A stretch of 64,000 nt of DNA, taken from assembly GCA_015183035.1 (NCBI GenBank), contig JACZZP010000017.1, positions 1,240,001-1,304,000 on the forward strand, read 5' to 3'. Numbering within the stretch: position 1 is the stretch's first letter; every line of letters begins with the position of its first letter. Below, piece after piece: positions 53,301 through 64,000 of this stretch. The position numbers were made by a program, and so were the translations under genes. The DNA comes from Meloidogyne chitwoodi. Lineage: Eukaryota > Nematoda > Chromadorea > Rhabditida > Meloidogynidae. The notes below the pieces were generated by a model. It was not told where the DNA came from. It ran no database searches and saw nothing but the letters and a program-made list of their open reading frames with translations.

Positions 53301-56013
53301 ATTTAAATAAATATTTATTTTAAATATAATTTTTTGTAAAATGTTTCTAAAACTTAAATTTACTTTATAAAAATAAAATTATTTTTTTACATATTCAATA
53401 ATATTCACACATTTTTTTGCATTTATTTTGTGGTTTTTGCCAACTGACGCAAAAGAATAAATATTTATGTACTAACTTTTGGAAAAAGAAACAATTTTTA
53501 GGCAAAATAGTTATTGGGACATTTTTTGAAAAGATCAATAAATAAATTTTGTTAAATAATTTATATTTTAAAATTACATGGTGTGTTATCTGTTGTTATT
53601 TCATTATCTTGTAATTGAATAGAATGTGCAACAGTCATTTGTATATAAGGGCTATCTTGTTGTCGAAGAAGGGCAGCTATTTGTTGACTTAAATAAATAA
53701 ATATTCATTATTATTTATTTTAATTACCTATTAAGGCCTTGTGTTGAAATATTTCCAATTTGTAAAATTCTATCTCCAGGTTTTAATCTTTGATCCTAAA
53801 TAAATAAATTAATTAATTAAAATATTTTTAATTAATTTATTTTTTAATTTAACTTTATCTGCAACACTTCCAGCAATTATTGACTTTACTACAACTCCAG
53901 TACTATGACCACCAACAATACCAAAACCTAAACCTTCTGGTTCATTTGGAAGATGTAAAATTTGGACTTGAACCCATTCACCAGTCAACTAAAAATTAAT
54001 AAATATTTTATAAAATTAATTCACTAAAGAGGTTTGAGATTATAATAATTTAAAATAAAAATTAATTATAAAGAAAAAAAAAGATTAGATGAAAATAATT
54101 ATACAAATAATAAATAAGAAGAAAAAAAGAGAAATATTAAAAAATAAATAAATAAAATATCGCCGCGTGCATGCCTTAACAATTTTTTCAATTTTATTTT
54201 GTTTGCGTTCAAATCGTTTAAACATCCAAACATTGTCTTTTTCTGATTCTTCTTTTAATAAAGCAAGTCGTGTTCCAACTGTTTCATAACTATTACTTAA
54301 CTAAAAAATATATAAAATATATTTATTTATTAAAAATTATTTAAGTATTTATTCTAATAATTAATTTTATTTTTAGCCTTATATCCATAGAGAGAGGTTA
54401 ATTAATTAATTAATTAAGGGATGAGATAATAAATAATTAATTAATTTTAATTTATTTACTTTTTTGTCAATATTATCTGAATTATCATTTCTTTTTTTAT
54501 TTCTAAGTGACCAAAATTGTCTTTTTAATTCTCTATTATTTCCAATAAATTCATTTTTATTATTTTGTAGTAATTCTTCTTTTTTTGTTAAATTCCAATA
54601 TTTTTGAAATTCTATTTTCCAATTAAATGAAGAAAATGAATTATTAATTCTTTCATTATAACTTTCAGTACTTGCATTAGAATGTCTTTTTTTTAAATCA
54701 AAAAATTTTCTTTCAAAAATTGGAAGTCTTTTATTATAATTTAAAATTAAATTATTATTATATTTATTTGGAGTTATTATATTCTTTTTTAAATAATTAT
54801 CTTCTTTTTCTTCATTTTTTATTTTTTTAATTCTACCAAAAGAAGAATTTAATTGTAAATTTGAATTTTTTAATAAATTTTTTGAAGGTATTTTTATACG
54901 TTCACTAGACCATTTTCTTTTATATTTTTCTGTTTGATTATCAAAATTAACATTTTTGATTAGTTTTTCTTTACGAAGAAGACAAATGTTCTAAAAAATA
55001 ATTAATTTAAATATTTATTTTTTAAAATTATTTTCAGCTATTATTTTCTTACCGGACTGTCTACAAATAAAACACGATGTTTTTGACCATTTCCATTCTG
55101 ATATTTAATTATTTTGGTCATTTTTTCTTGAAGTTGAAAAGCAAAGTCTGTGACATTAATTTGTTCTTTTTTTTGAGAAGAAGAATATTTATTATTTAAT
55201 AATTCTTTTTTAAATAAATTATTATTATTTTTATTATTAATTTCTTCATTTTTAAAATTATTTTCCTCTTCTTTTTTATTAATTTCTTCTAATTTTTCAA
55301 TTTTTTTATTTTTATCAAAAATTTGTTCTTCTTTTTTATTATTTAATAAATATTCATTATTAATTTTATTTAATTTAATATTATTTAAATTATTTGGACA
55401 AATAGTAATTTCTTTTTGATTTACTAATTTATTTTTAGAATAAAAAACAGATCCTCTACGAGTTTGGACAACACGACGAAAACTTCTTCTTAAAGCTTTT
55501 GGAGATTCTGTAAATCGTCGATTTTCAATAAGACGTGAATTTTTAATTTTTTCTAAATTATTTTTATTATTATTATTTGTTGTTGTATGCATTTTTATCC
55601 AAACTTCTTCACTGAATGAAGAAGAAGAAGAAGAAATAGATAATTTTCTTTAAAAATAATAATAAAAATATTTATTAAAAAAAGAATTAACAATTAAATA
55701 TTTGTTCATAAATAAATTTAAAAAAAAAAGAAAGTTTTATTTACTTTGAACGTCCTCCTGTATTTGAAATTAAATTTAATGGAATTCGCATAAAACGTTT
55801 TGTTGCCTCCCAAGGGTGTTTTTGTTTTAACAATATATTTGAAGTAGTACTATATATTTTATTATTATTTTCATTAATTACCCCATGTTGTTGTTTAGCA
55901 ATTAAAAAAAGAGAAGAATGAATAAATTTATCAGAATTATTATTTTGATGATTATTATTTGATTTTTTATTATTTTCAAAAAAATTATTGACCATCCAGT
56001 TAATTAAACGCAT
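37882..56013 (-). CDS. mpz-1: MPZ-1, multi-PDZ scaffold (MUPP1/PATJ type), ten PDZ domains
   Basis: More than 40 exons on the - strand encode ten PDZ domains in the order and with the signatures of MUPP1/INADL: first [19 protein letters not shown], middle GISIVGG and SPAGRCGKL, late [12 protein letters not shown] with [13 protein letters not shown], and [21 protein letters not shown]. elegans MPZ-1 also has ten. It is a cytosolic scaffold that gathers receptors and channels at membranes; in C. elegans it binds the serotonin receptor SER-1. The model starts at ATG 56013 (no splice acceptor upstream). About 400 residues rich in Lys and Asn precede PDZ1, and Ser-rich linkers separate PDZ4, 5 and 6. 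No N-terminal L27 domain is seen. An extra 5' gene (59397-56380) may be alternative exons. A GC donor at 52988 is required by frame. Confidence 0.9.
39000..39494 (-). other. mpz-1: mpz-1 PDZ domain 9
   Basis: [60 protein letters not shown]. Strong match. Confidence 0.94.
39579..40105 (-). other. mpz-1: mpz-1 PDZ domain 8
   Basis: [68 protein letters not shown]. Strong match to a late MUPP1 PDZ. Confidence 0.94.
40106..42523 (-). other. mpz-1: Large intron of mpz-1 before the PDZ8-10 block
   Basis: 2.4 kb of AT-rich intron. A more balanced stretch at 40400-40590 gives a short + strand open frame and a TATATAAGCAG word, but no supported gene. No transposon ends found. Confidence 0.6.
42790..42840 (-). 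other. mpz-1: Alternative first exon of a short mpz-1 isoform (PDZ8-10 only)
   Basis: Encodes [17 protein letters not shown] followed by a GT donor in phase 0. It has no acceptor upstream of its ATG, so it can only be a first exon. It joins in frame to the exon at about 42619-42524, which is also in phase with the long-form exon ending at 43440. Confidence 0.65.
43074..43082 (-). promoter_or_regulatory. GC box (EGR/KLF-like) upstream of the internal mpz-1 start
   Basis: GCGGGGGCG, an exact EGR-type site, stands in otherwise AT-only sequence about 235 bases upstream of the internal first exon on the - strand. Function inferred from position and rarity. Confidence 0.4.
43740..44165 (-). other. 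mpz-1: mpz-1 PDZ domain 7
   Basis: [55 protein letters not shown]. Ends approximate. Confidence 0.88.
44412..44846 (-). other. mpz-1: mpz-1 PDZ domain 6
   Basis: [20 protein letters not shown] loop, [53 protein letters not shown]. Clear MUPP1 PDZ7/8-type match. Confidence 0.93.
46270..46655 (-). other. mpz-1: mpz-1 PDZ domain 5
   Basis: [12 protein letters not shown] loop, [38 protein letters not shown]: the MUPP1 PDZ with the NAQARA helix. The carboxylate loop is non-canonical. Confidence 0.88.
50073..50648 (-). other. mpz-1: mpz-1 PDZ domain 4
   Basis: [60 protein letters not shown]. Matches the MUPP1 PDZ with the GFSI.DYQDP loop. Confidence 0.92.
50959..51429 (-). other. mpz-1: mpz-1 PDZ domain 3
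   Basis: [23 protein letters not shown] (an altered loop, as in MUPP1 PDZ3), [31 protein letters not shown]. Confidence 0.88.
51668..52552 (-). other. mpz-1: mpz-1 PDZ domain 2
   Basis: Split by a 470-base intron. Loop [12 protein letters not shown], then [30 protein letters not shown] slightly diverged PDZ. Confidence 0.85.
53578..53988 (-). other. mpz-1: mpz-1 PDZ domain 1
   Basis: Three exons. Carboxylate-binding loop [22 protein letters not shown]; ends with QQIAALLRQ. Closest in pattern to MUPP1/PATJ PDZ1. Confidence 0.9.
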
Positions 56014-56379
56014 TTTTTGGAAATTTATTTATTTATTTTTAATAAAAAAGAAATACAAAGAAGAGAAAAAGAAATATTTGTATATTTTTTAAATTATTAA
56101 AAATGAATTTTGTTTTTAAAAATTAAAGGGAAAGAAGACTTTCAAGCAAAAAATAAAAAGCCAAAAAGTTCAAATTCGATGAAAGCTTTGGCAAATCCAT
56201 CAACACGATTTATAAGAAAAAACCCTAGGGAGACACAGCCGTTTAAAAAGGTTTTTATGATAAATATAAAAAAAGATACTTTAAAAATAGTTTTAAAAAA
56301 ATTAGAGGATTTTCGCTTTTAAATTAAAAAAAAAGAAATAATATTATAAAAAATAAATAAATAAATATAGATTTATATA

Positions 56380-59300
56380 TTAATAGAGTAAATTAATTAA
56401 AATAAAATAACTAACAGCCATTAATTTAGTTGAATTTCTGAGTAATCCAAAGACAAGAAAAGGTGTTTCTTTTAATAATTTATTCTAAATAAAAAATATA
56501 AATTTAAAAAATAAAATAAAAAAACCTTTAAATATTGTTCAACAAATTCACTAACTTTATTTAAACTTTGTTGACTTAATTGTTGAATATTTTCATTTAA
56601 TAAATTTAAATTAGAAGGAATATAATCAACATTATTTATTTCTTTTTTTTATTAAAAAATAAAATAAATTATTTAAAATATTTTTTTAAATTATTTAATA
56701 AATATATTACCATTAATTAAATTAAAAGAAATTATTTCTTCTTCTTTTTTTATTTCGTTTTTGTAATTTTTAAATAAATTATTATTATTTTGATTTAAAT
56801 TGTCGATGAGCAAAGTATCTATTGAAAGAATTCTATCAGCAATGTGAACAGAGCCAAAAGTTCTAAAAAAGTTTTTTTAAATATTTTAATTATAATAAAT
56901 TAAAAAAATAAAGCAAAAATAATTAATGAGTATTTTAAAAAAGAATTTCTTTAATATATATTTAGCTAAAAATAAAATTTAAAAAATAATTATTAATAAT
57001 TTTAATAAATTATTTAAAAATAATAAGTAAATTGATTGATTAATTTTGTGGACAAAAAGAAAGTAAAAATGAATGTTAGAATTTGCAGGTTTGATTGCCT
57101 TATCGACAAAAGAAAAAAGAAAAATAAAAATCTTTATGAACATTTAAAATGAGTAAAAAGCAGCCGCAAAAATTTTGACGTTTAAAAATCTGAAGATGTC
57201 AGTTAATTATTTAGCAAAAAATAAAAAAGAAAAGAGTGAGGCATTGCCTGCGGTTTTTTTGGTAAGAAAAAATGAATGAAGAGGAATGGAAAAAATAAAA
57301 TATTTTAAAAAGGAAAGACAAAAAAGAGTTAAAATGAAGAGAATAAGCTAATAACACCACAGGTGGTTATTATTATTATTTTTTAAATATTTTTTTTGTT
57401 TTTTAGAATAAAAGTAAAGAATAAATTAAATAATATTTATATTTAATTAATTTAAAAAAATATAATAATTAATTAATAAAACAAAATATTTTGGCTTTTT
57501 TATTAAATTCTCAAAAAGAGTGATATTTGAGATCTTTTTTGTACTAATTTAAATATACAAAACCAAAATAAAATAAATTTTAATTTTATTAAATAATATA
57601 TATTTTAAATAAAAATAATATTTTTTAATTTTATTTTGTTCTTTTAGGATTTTTTATTTTATTTATTTATAAATATGTAAAATAGTCCAGCAGAGTCAAA
57701 TTAAACATTTTTACATTTTTTCGTTAGTTTATTACAGTTTATATTCTAATTTTACTTTTTTTTATATTTTCTCGTACAAAGAGTCATTCCCCCTTCTAAA
57801 AAGTCAACTTTTCAGCACTTGGCCATTATTGACACCAGCCGACAGTAAAAGGTTCAAATATAATCAATTTTATTTCATTCCCTTTTTTCAGAGTTTTTAC
57901 GAATATAAAAGAATTATAAATATTATAAAAATAGTATATTATTTTTATATTGTCCAGAAATTTTGATTTAATGGAAGATAATTCAATCTAAAATTACTTT
58001 ATTTTTTATTTTATTTTTCGATTTTTAGCAATATTTAAATATAATAATTAAAAATTAACAAATAAAAAAAAATAAAAATAATTGTAAAGAAAAAACAAAA
58101 AAATTTCATGGCATATGACTTTGTTAAAAATGTTATTGTTTTGTTATTTATTATTTTCAATTTTAAGAAAAAAAATTAATGAAAATATTTAAAAAATTAA
58201 ATATTTATTTAAACAAATATTATAGATTTATTGGAAAAAGTTTTAAATAGAAAATAATATTTATTAAAATATATTTAAAAGCTATAAAATCAGTTATTTA
58301 ATTTAAATTTTAAAAAATTTTAAAATTAAATTTTACTTGAGTTATGGCCAAAATATATAATTATTTGGGTCAATGCATTCATTCATGCAAATATAAAATA
58401 TAAAAAAGGAAATAGAAAAGAGAGGTAATATAATTCTTTTTTTAAAAATAAAAATAAATGAGAAGAGCATTCTTCTGTCATTTACTGGGTGACACAATCT
58501 ATAAATAAAAAAGGAAGTGTTAAGCGGAAAAAGGCGGAAAATTGAAAGAGTAAATAATATAAATAAAAATAATTGTTTATATTAGAAGAATAAATTGAGC
58601 GAAATTAATTTTTTTAAAATATTTTATATTAAAATAGGTAATTAAAAAATAAAAAAATTCTCAGTTTTTAATTTCAATTAATTTAAAAAATTTTTTTTAA
58701 TAATAAATAAAAAATTAAAATTAAATAATTTATTTACCTTTTTCGTATATCGTTAGGGCCAATAATTGAAAGATAATTTTGATTATTCCATTGAGCATAA
58801 AATATTTTTGGTTGACATTCTCTAACATCTATTGAAGCAAAATATATTTTCTTAACAAAAAATATATTTTTATTTATCTAAAAATAATTATTTATTTACT
58901 TGATTTTTATTTTTTATATATTTTTGAAGTTTAGAATTAAGACAATTTTGAATACATTCAATTTGTTGTTTTTTTAATTCTAAAATATTTATATTTAATT
59001 AATTAAATTAATTAAAAACCTTCAGTGCAAGAGGAATATTCCTCTACCTCTGCTAAAGAAGAATATTCTGGAGAATTAATCTTAATTAAATTATTTAAAT
59101 TAATTAAATTTAATTTAAAAAAAACCTGTTCAACTAAATGTCTAAAAGTTTTTTCTCCAATTTCTGCTTCTAAATTTTTAATTCCTTTGTTTAGATCTGT
59201 ATTTCTCTTTCTTAAGTTGTTCAATTCGGAACGAAGTAATTTTACTTCTTCTTTTAAATTTAAATTAATTAATTTAAATAAAGATAATATAAAATTAAAC

Positions 59301-59397
59301 CTTCCATTTTTTTAGGTCTTGGATCATTTCGTGGATCACTAGGTGTTGATAATGCATTTCTCATTGGTTTTGGAGAACGAGTATCAAATACCGGCAT
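56380..59397 (-). CDS. Coiled-coil protein or alternative 5' end of mpz-1
   Basis: Exons in transcription order: 59397-59301, 59250-59126, 59080-59020, 58979-58900, 58850-58738, 56862-56711, 56641-56526 and one from 56484. ATG at 59397. After a Pro/Arg-rich start comes a coiled coil (about residues 33-75: EVKLLRSELNNLRKRNTDLN and on), then QQIECIQNCLNSKLQKYI, a compact stretch VRECQPKIFYAQWNNQNYLS, and an Asn/Lys-rich end with FLVFGLLRNSTKLMA. The last exon either reads on to TAA at 56380 (model given, about 265 aa) or splices at 56416 (phase 0) to the phase-0 mpz-1 exon near 54992, skipping mpz-1's own first two exons. I recognise no domain. Intron 5 is 1.9 kb. Confidence 0.65.
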
Positions 59398-61172
59398 TTT
59401 AATTAATTATTTTACAATTAAATATTAAAATATTATTTTTAGATAATAATTTAGTTAAATCTAAAAATAAAATAAAATATTATTCAATTAATTCAGAACT
59501 TATTTAATAATAAAAAACAAAAAGGAAAGACATTCTAGAATGGAATATATATTTAAAATATCTTTTTGTTCAATCTTTATTTCATATAAAAAACTACTTT
59601 TTTGACTTTTTAAGGATAAAAGAAAAGGGTTATCGAAAAGAAAAAAAAGATGAGGCATTTAAGCATATAAATAAAGGAAGGAAGGAAACAATATAAAAGA
59701 AATAGAGAAAACACTAAGAAAAAGTTTTTTTAAAAAAAAAAGAACAAGGAGTTGTGTTTATTTAAAAAAATGATAGAATAACTTTTTTATGGATAACAAG
59801 ATGCCCTCTATAAAAATTCTTCTTTTATGGCGTAAAATTCTAGCTACTCTTAAAAATATTTTTCGCTAAAACTATTTTTGTGGGAGATAATATTTATAAC
59901 AAAAACATATCTTTTTCCTTTTTAATATTTTTCCCACGCTTTGTATATATTTTAGAGAATAATATAATTAATTAATTAATTAAATATTTTGTTTCTAAAA
60001 ATATTAAAAAAAAAATAAAATGAAAATAAATTTCAAAATGAACTTTTGTAAAATTAAATAATTTAAAATTAATTTTTAATGAATTTCGATTACCTGATTA
60101 ATCCTCTGGAGAATTTAACTACAAATTTTTCGGAAACTTCCTTCACAAATATAAAAGGGGAAAAATCGCAAATATAAAAAATATAAATAAATAAATTTTA
60201 AAAAGTTTTTATTCAAAAATTAAAGAATAATTTAGAAAATTATTTTAATAATATAATTCTAACATAATACAATTTTTAAAATAAGTTCAATAATTATTTG
60301 GGGAGTAATTCTCTGTAAACCAGAAAATTCACAAAAATTATATTATAATGTTTTTTCTATTCAGAGCATTTTTATAAAAAATATATTAGAAAATGATATC
60401 CTTTTCTTCTTCTTTTAAAAAGTTTTCCATTAAAAATGACTTAAAAAACCTTAAAAACAAATTGAATAAAAATAAGAAAAAAGTCTTTTCTAAGTAATAT
60501 GTTAGTAAATAAATAAATATTCAAAAAAGGCAAAAAAGCGAATAAATTGTTTGACAAAATAATTTTAAAAAAAAGAAAGGGAAATTCAACAAAAAATACA
60601 TAAAAAAAGTAAATAAAATAATATAATAAATATATTTGAATATACCAAAATAATTTAAAATAAAATATTAAATTTTAAATTTGATTGAAAAAGATAATAA
60701 TAATTTATTTAAATTATTAATTAAATTTTATTTTTATATTTTTAAGATTTACAGTCACTGGATTTTAAATATTGTGTTTTTTAAATTAAATATAAAATTA
60801 ATATTTTATTTAAAATAATTCAATATTTTTCCAGATATTTTTTTTAAATTGGCCACAATTTATTTCACCATTTGTTACAATATCATAATAATTATAAAAT
60901 AAATATATTTATTAAATTAATAATATAAAACAAAAATAATATTTAAATTAATTAAAAAAATATATATAATATTTCTTTTTTCATATTTTTATTTTTTTGA
61001 ACAAAATTATATTTAGAAGAACACAAATATAAATTAAACAGAAAAATATTTATGTATTTCTGATCAAAATCTTGTGTTATAAAATATTAAAAAAATTATT
61101 AAATAATTTTATCAATAAATTCAAAATATATTTATATAATAAAATGACTATTTGAGTATTTTTTTAAATTAA
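59398..61172. other. Intergenic between coiled-coil gene and sup-12
   Basis: AT-rich with A- and T-runs. Holds the 3' UTR of sup-12 and the promoter of the coiled-coil gene. No coding segment seen. Confidence 0.5.
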
Positions 61173-63242
61173 TTATTCACTTCTACGATTATCTAAATTC
61201 TTTGAAGAACGTTTTAAATTGTTACTTGTTGTTGTTGAAACTTTAAAAAATATATAAATTTTTTATTTTTCTTAATTAATTTAAAAAACCTGTTCCAGTA
61301 ATTCCTCCATTACTTACAGCAGCAGCTAATTGTGCTTGTGCAGCAATTTGGGCAACATAATTTTGGGCATTAGTCACAGAAGTTGGGGCAGTTGCAGATA
61401 AAGTATTTGCTTGTTGGAGAACTAAAAAAAATATTTAAAAAAAATATTAAAAAATAATAATTTAGTTATACATGGATAGGCAGCAGCCAAAGAAGAATTA
61501 TTAGAATAATCAAATTGAGGAGTACCACTAACAACAGGCATACCATAAGCAGCAGCTATTGCAGCTAAATTTGTTTGTTGATTTCCATTTTGTTGGGCTG
61601 CTGCTAATAAAAGTTGATTATAATCAAAATAAGCAGAATTAGCTGTATTTGCTCCACTAGTAACAGCAACACCTGCTTGTTGTTGTTGAAGTAAAGCAGC
61701 TAAAATAAATTTAAAAATATTTTAATTTGTTAAAACCTTGTTGTGCAGCCAAAGCAACTAATGCAGCTGTATTTTGTGGTTGTTGTGAAATATTTTGAGA
61801 AAATTGTAAAGCAGCCAAAGGATTAATTGCAGCTAATTGTTGTTGCGCTGCTTGTTGTTGTGCAGCAGCAATTGCTGCAGCAGTTTGATTTTGTGAAAGC
61901 AAAAGTTGATTAGTAGGAGAAGCTGCTGCAGCAGCTGCAACAGCAGCCAATCTATATATTTAATTTTTTTAAAAATTAATTAATTTTTGTAGTGCAAAAA
62001 TTAATTTAATCAACTTTATTCTCAATTAACACAGCAATTATTTATTTATTTTAAAATTATTTTATAAATAGTCAAATCAAAATATTATTATTATTTTTAA
62101 TAAATAAAAAGTCTAAATATTTACCAAAACACTAATATAATATTTTAAAAATAATTATATTAAAAATCCCAAAATATTTATAAAAAAATATCCATCACCA
62201 AAAGAAAAAGCAGAAAATAATTAATTTTGACTTATAATTTTTACAAAACAAAGCAAAATATATAATATTTTTAGTAATTATAATTGTACATGGTATATAT
62301 ACACTTCAAATAAAACTTAAAATTGCGCAGGAAGGACTCACATTTATTTATGATACATATTTAGGTATTTGTAAATGTTCATCAATTTGCGCTGAATTTT
62401 AAATTAATTTTAAAAAAATATTTTTTTTAAATATTTTTTCATAGTTTTTACCAAAAGGAAAGGATAAATAGGTAATAAAATAAAATAAAATAATAAACAT
62501 AATAACCGTTGTTGTTGTTGCTGTAGTTGTAAGGCTGCCTGTAACTGAACTGCCTATAATAAAATTATTTAAAAAAATATTTATTTATTTATTTACTTGT
62601 AATTGTGGAAGTTGTCCAAGAGTTTGAGAAAGTACTGCCAAATGTGAATTGTTTCTGGGCTTAGCCCCTAAATAAGCAAGATTTACATTTGTTTTTCGAC
62701 CATCAATTATTGGATTTGGATCTCTAAATTTTAAAATAAAAAAGTTTTAAATAAAAGTTAAAATAAAATTTATACCTGCAAGCCTTTTCTGCATTAGAAC
62801 GTTCTCTCATTGTTACAAACCCATAACCACGGCTTTTCTGTGTTTGCCTATCAGTTATTACTACTGCCTTAATTTTATTTTTAATTTTAAATTAATTTTA
62901 AATTAATTACAAACTTCCTCAATTTCACCAAATTGACTAAAATAATTATTTAATGATTCATCTGTTGTATGATAAGGAAGTCCTCCAACAAATATTTTTG
63001 TAAATCTTGTATCACGACTACCTATATTATTTAAATCTAAAATATTATTTTAACAAAATATTAAAAAATAAACCTGTAGGTGGAGAAGAAGAATTATTAT
63101 CTCCATTTAATGATGAATATGTAGTAGAAGAGTTTGTAATTGCAGCTGCTTGTTGTGCTGCAAATGTTGCCTGAAGAACTGCTTGATCTGCTGATAATGT
63201 TGCTGCATTAAGTTGTTGAGTATATAATGATGATGGTTGCAT
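61173..63242 (-). CDS. sup-12: SUP-12 / RBM24-38 RNA-binding splicing regulator, about 399 aa
   Basis: Nine exons in transcription order: 63242-63074, 63036-62915, 62867-62776, 62723-62597, 62553-62507, 61951-61737, 61699-61472, 61421-61290, 61240-61173. One RRM at about residues 68-145: RNP2 [34 protein letters not shown]1 RGYGFVTM, and [20 protein letters not shown], near-identical to SUP-12 and vertebrate RBM24/38. The N-terminus and the C-terminal 230 residues are Ala/Gln-rich low complexity. The family binds GU-rich RNA in the nucleus and controls muscle-type alternative splicing (in C. elegans unc-60 and egl-15). The long Ala/Gln region is larger than in C. elegans SUP-12. A 1-kb promoter region follows. 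Confidence 0.96.
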
Positions 63243-64000
63243 TTAGAGATTTTATTTATTTTTTAACCTAAAAATATATTTTAAATGTTTTTAATCATTT
63301 ATTTATATTTTAAAAATAATTCCAAAATTAAGAATATATTTAACTAAATTATTTGTGTATTAGCTTAAAAAAAAGTTAATAAAATAAAAGCTTTTTCATA
63401 AATTCTCGATTTCTGTCCAATAATAAATAAATAAATATATTTATTACTTTAAAATAAAATTTAAAAAAAAAAAGAAGAAACAACTGTTTCTTTTCTGATC
63501 TTTTCAATATTAACTTCTATAAATGTTTAAAACATTTTTTTCTTTATTTTTACAATTTAGTCATCTTAAAAGAAATAAATAAACTTTTTAAAGAAATAAT
63601 AAAAATAAATATCCAAAGGGTTGGTTTAAAGTATTAAATAAATATTTTACTAAATAAATAAAATATAAAGTTTTGTTAAAATATAAATTTAAAAAATAAT
63701 TTTAAAATAAATAAATACCTCTTTTTTAAAAATAATAATTGTGATGTTGTTGTTTTTATTGAATAATTGAATTCCTGAGTAATATTTATTTAAATATAAT
63801 TAATTTAAAAAAACTAAGCAAATAAAAAAATATAATTAATTCTCGGCAATCAACAAATAAAAAAAAGAAATTATTTTATTAAATAAAATAATTTAAAACA
63901 CGGCAAATGCTTTTAAATATTTGTTACTAATAAAAGCTGTTAGTGATAATAGGAAATAAAATAATAATTTTTAAAAATATATTTTTAATATAATAAATTA
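63243..64000. other. sup-12 5' region with a possible 5'-UTR intron
   Basis: On the - strand an AAAGAG|GTATTTATT donor near 63719 and a TTTTTAG acceptor near 63270, just before the ATG, would remove about 450 bases of AT-rich sequence. The acceptor could equally be a spliced-leader site. Nothing coding seen. Confidence 0.4.

Noticed and set aside
54174..54180. Sixth GC donor in mpz-1 (AAG|GCATGC)
   Set aside because: A GT donor six bases earlier (ATT|GTTAAG) keeps the same phase, so GC is not required here.
59025..59315. 96-codon + strand open frame
   Set aside because: Antisense to coiled-coil gene exons 1-3.

Overview
This window looks like nuclear DNA of a nematode, most likely a plant-parasitic tylenchid of the root-knot (Meloidogyne) type. 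The DNA is extremely A+T-rich. Genes are broken into many short exons by mostly 35-60 base introns ending in TTTTAG or TTTAAAG. The recognisable proteins are animal ones with close nematode counterparts: SUP-12, the ten-PDZ scaffold MPZ-1, a YOP-1/REEP5 protein, a divergent nematode nuclear hormone receptor, and an M13 metallopeptidase. The species is inferred, not shown.

Layout, left to right. 1-3.96 kb is AT-rich with no gene seen. On the + strand follow a zinc-finger protein (3961-7035) and a nuclear hormone receptor (8447-11179). A non-autonomous Helitron (11461-12007) opens a stretch with visibly more G+C. This stretch holds yop-1 (12642-13609, +), two ZNRF-like RING ubiquitin ligases in tandem on the - strand (18031-15839 and 15364-14194), and a cluster of inverted-repeat transposons from 16.7 to 24.0 kb. 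Three of these carry internally deleted Merlin (ISXO2-like) transposase genes. All have 8-base target duplications except one, which has 9. Two small unrecognised genes (22832-23296 and 24656-25603, +) lie within or just after the cluster.

The right half is again very AT-rich. It holds an SLC35A-type nucleotide-sugar transporter (26135-27776, +), a 27-exon neprilysin-like peptidase (30401-34651, +), and a secreted Cys-rich protein with a second Helitron in an intron (35663-37303, +). Facing it on the - strand is mpz-1 (56013-37882), then a coiled-coil gene (59397-56380) that may be its extra 5' end, then sup-12 (63242-61173). The secreted-protein gene and mpz-1 converge.

The genes are unrelated housekeeping, signalling and developmental genes; I see no operon or pathway linking them. 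I resolved exon junctions by reading frame for every gene except the linker parts of mpz-1. Those models contain five introns that require a GC rather than a GT donor. The notable points are the Merlin cluster, the composite element with a higher-order tandem array, the GC-AG introns, the diverged ZNRF pair, and an internal mpz-1 promoter.
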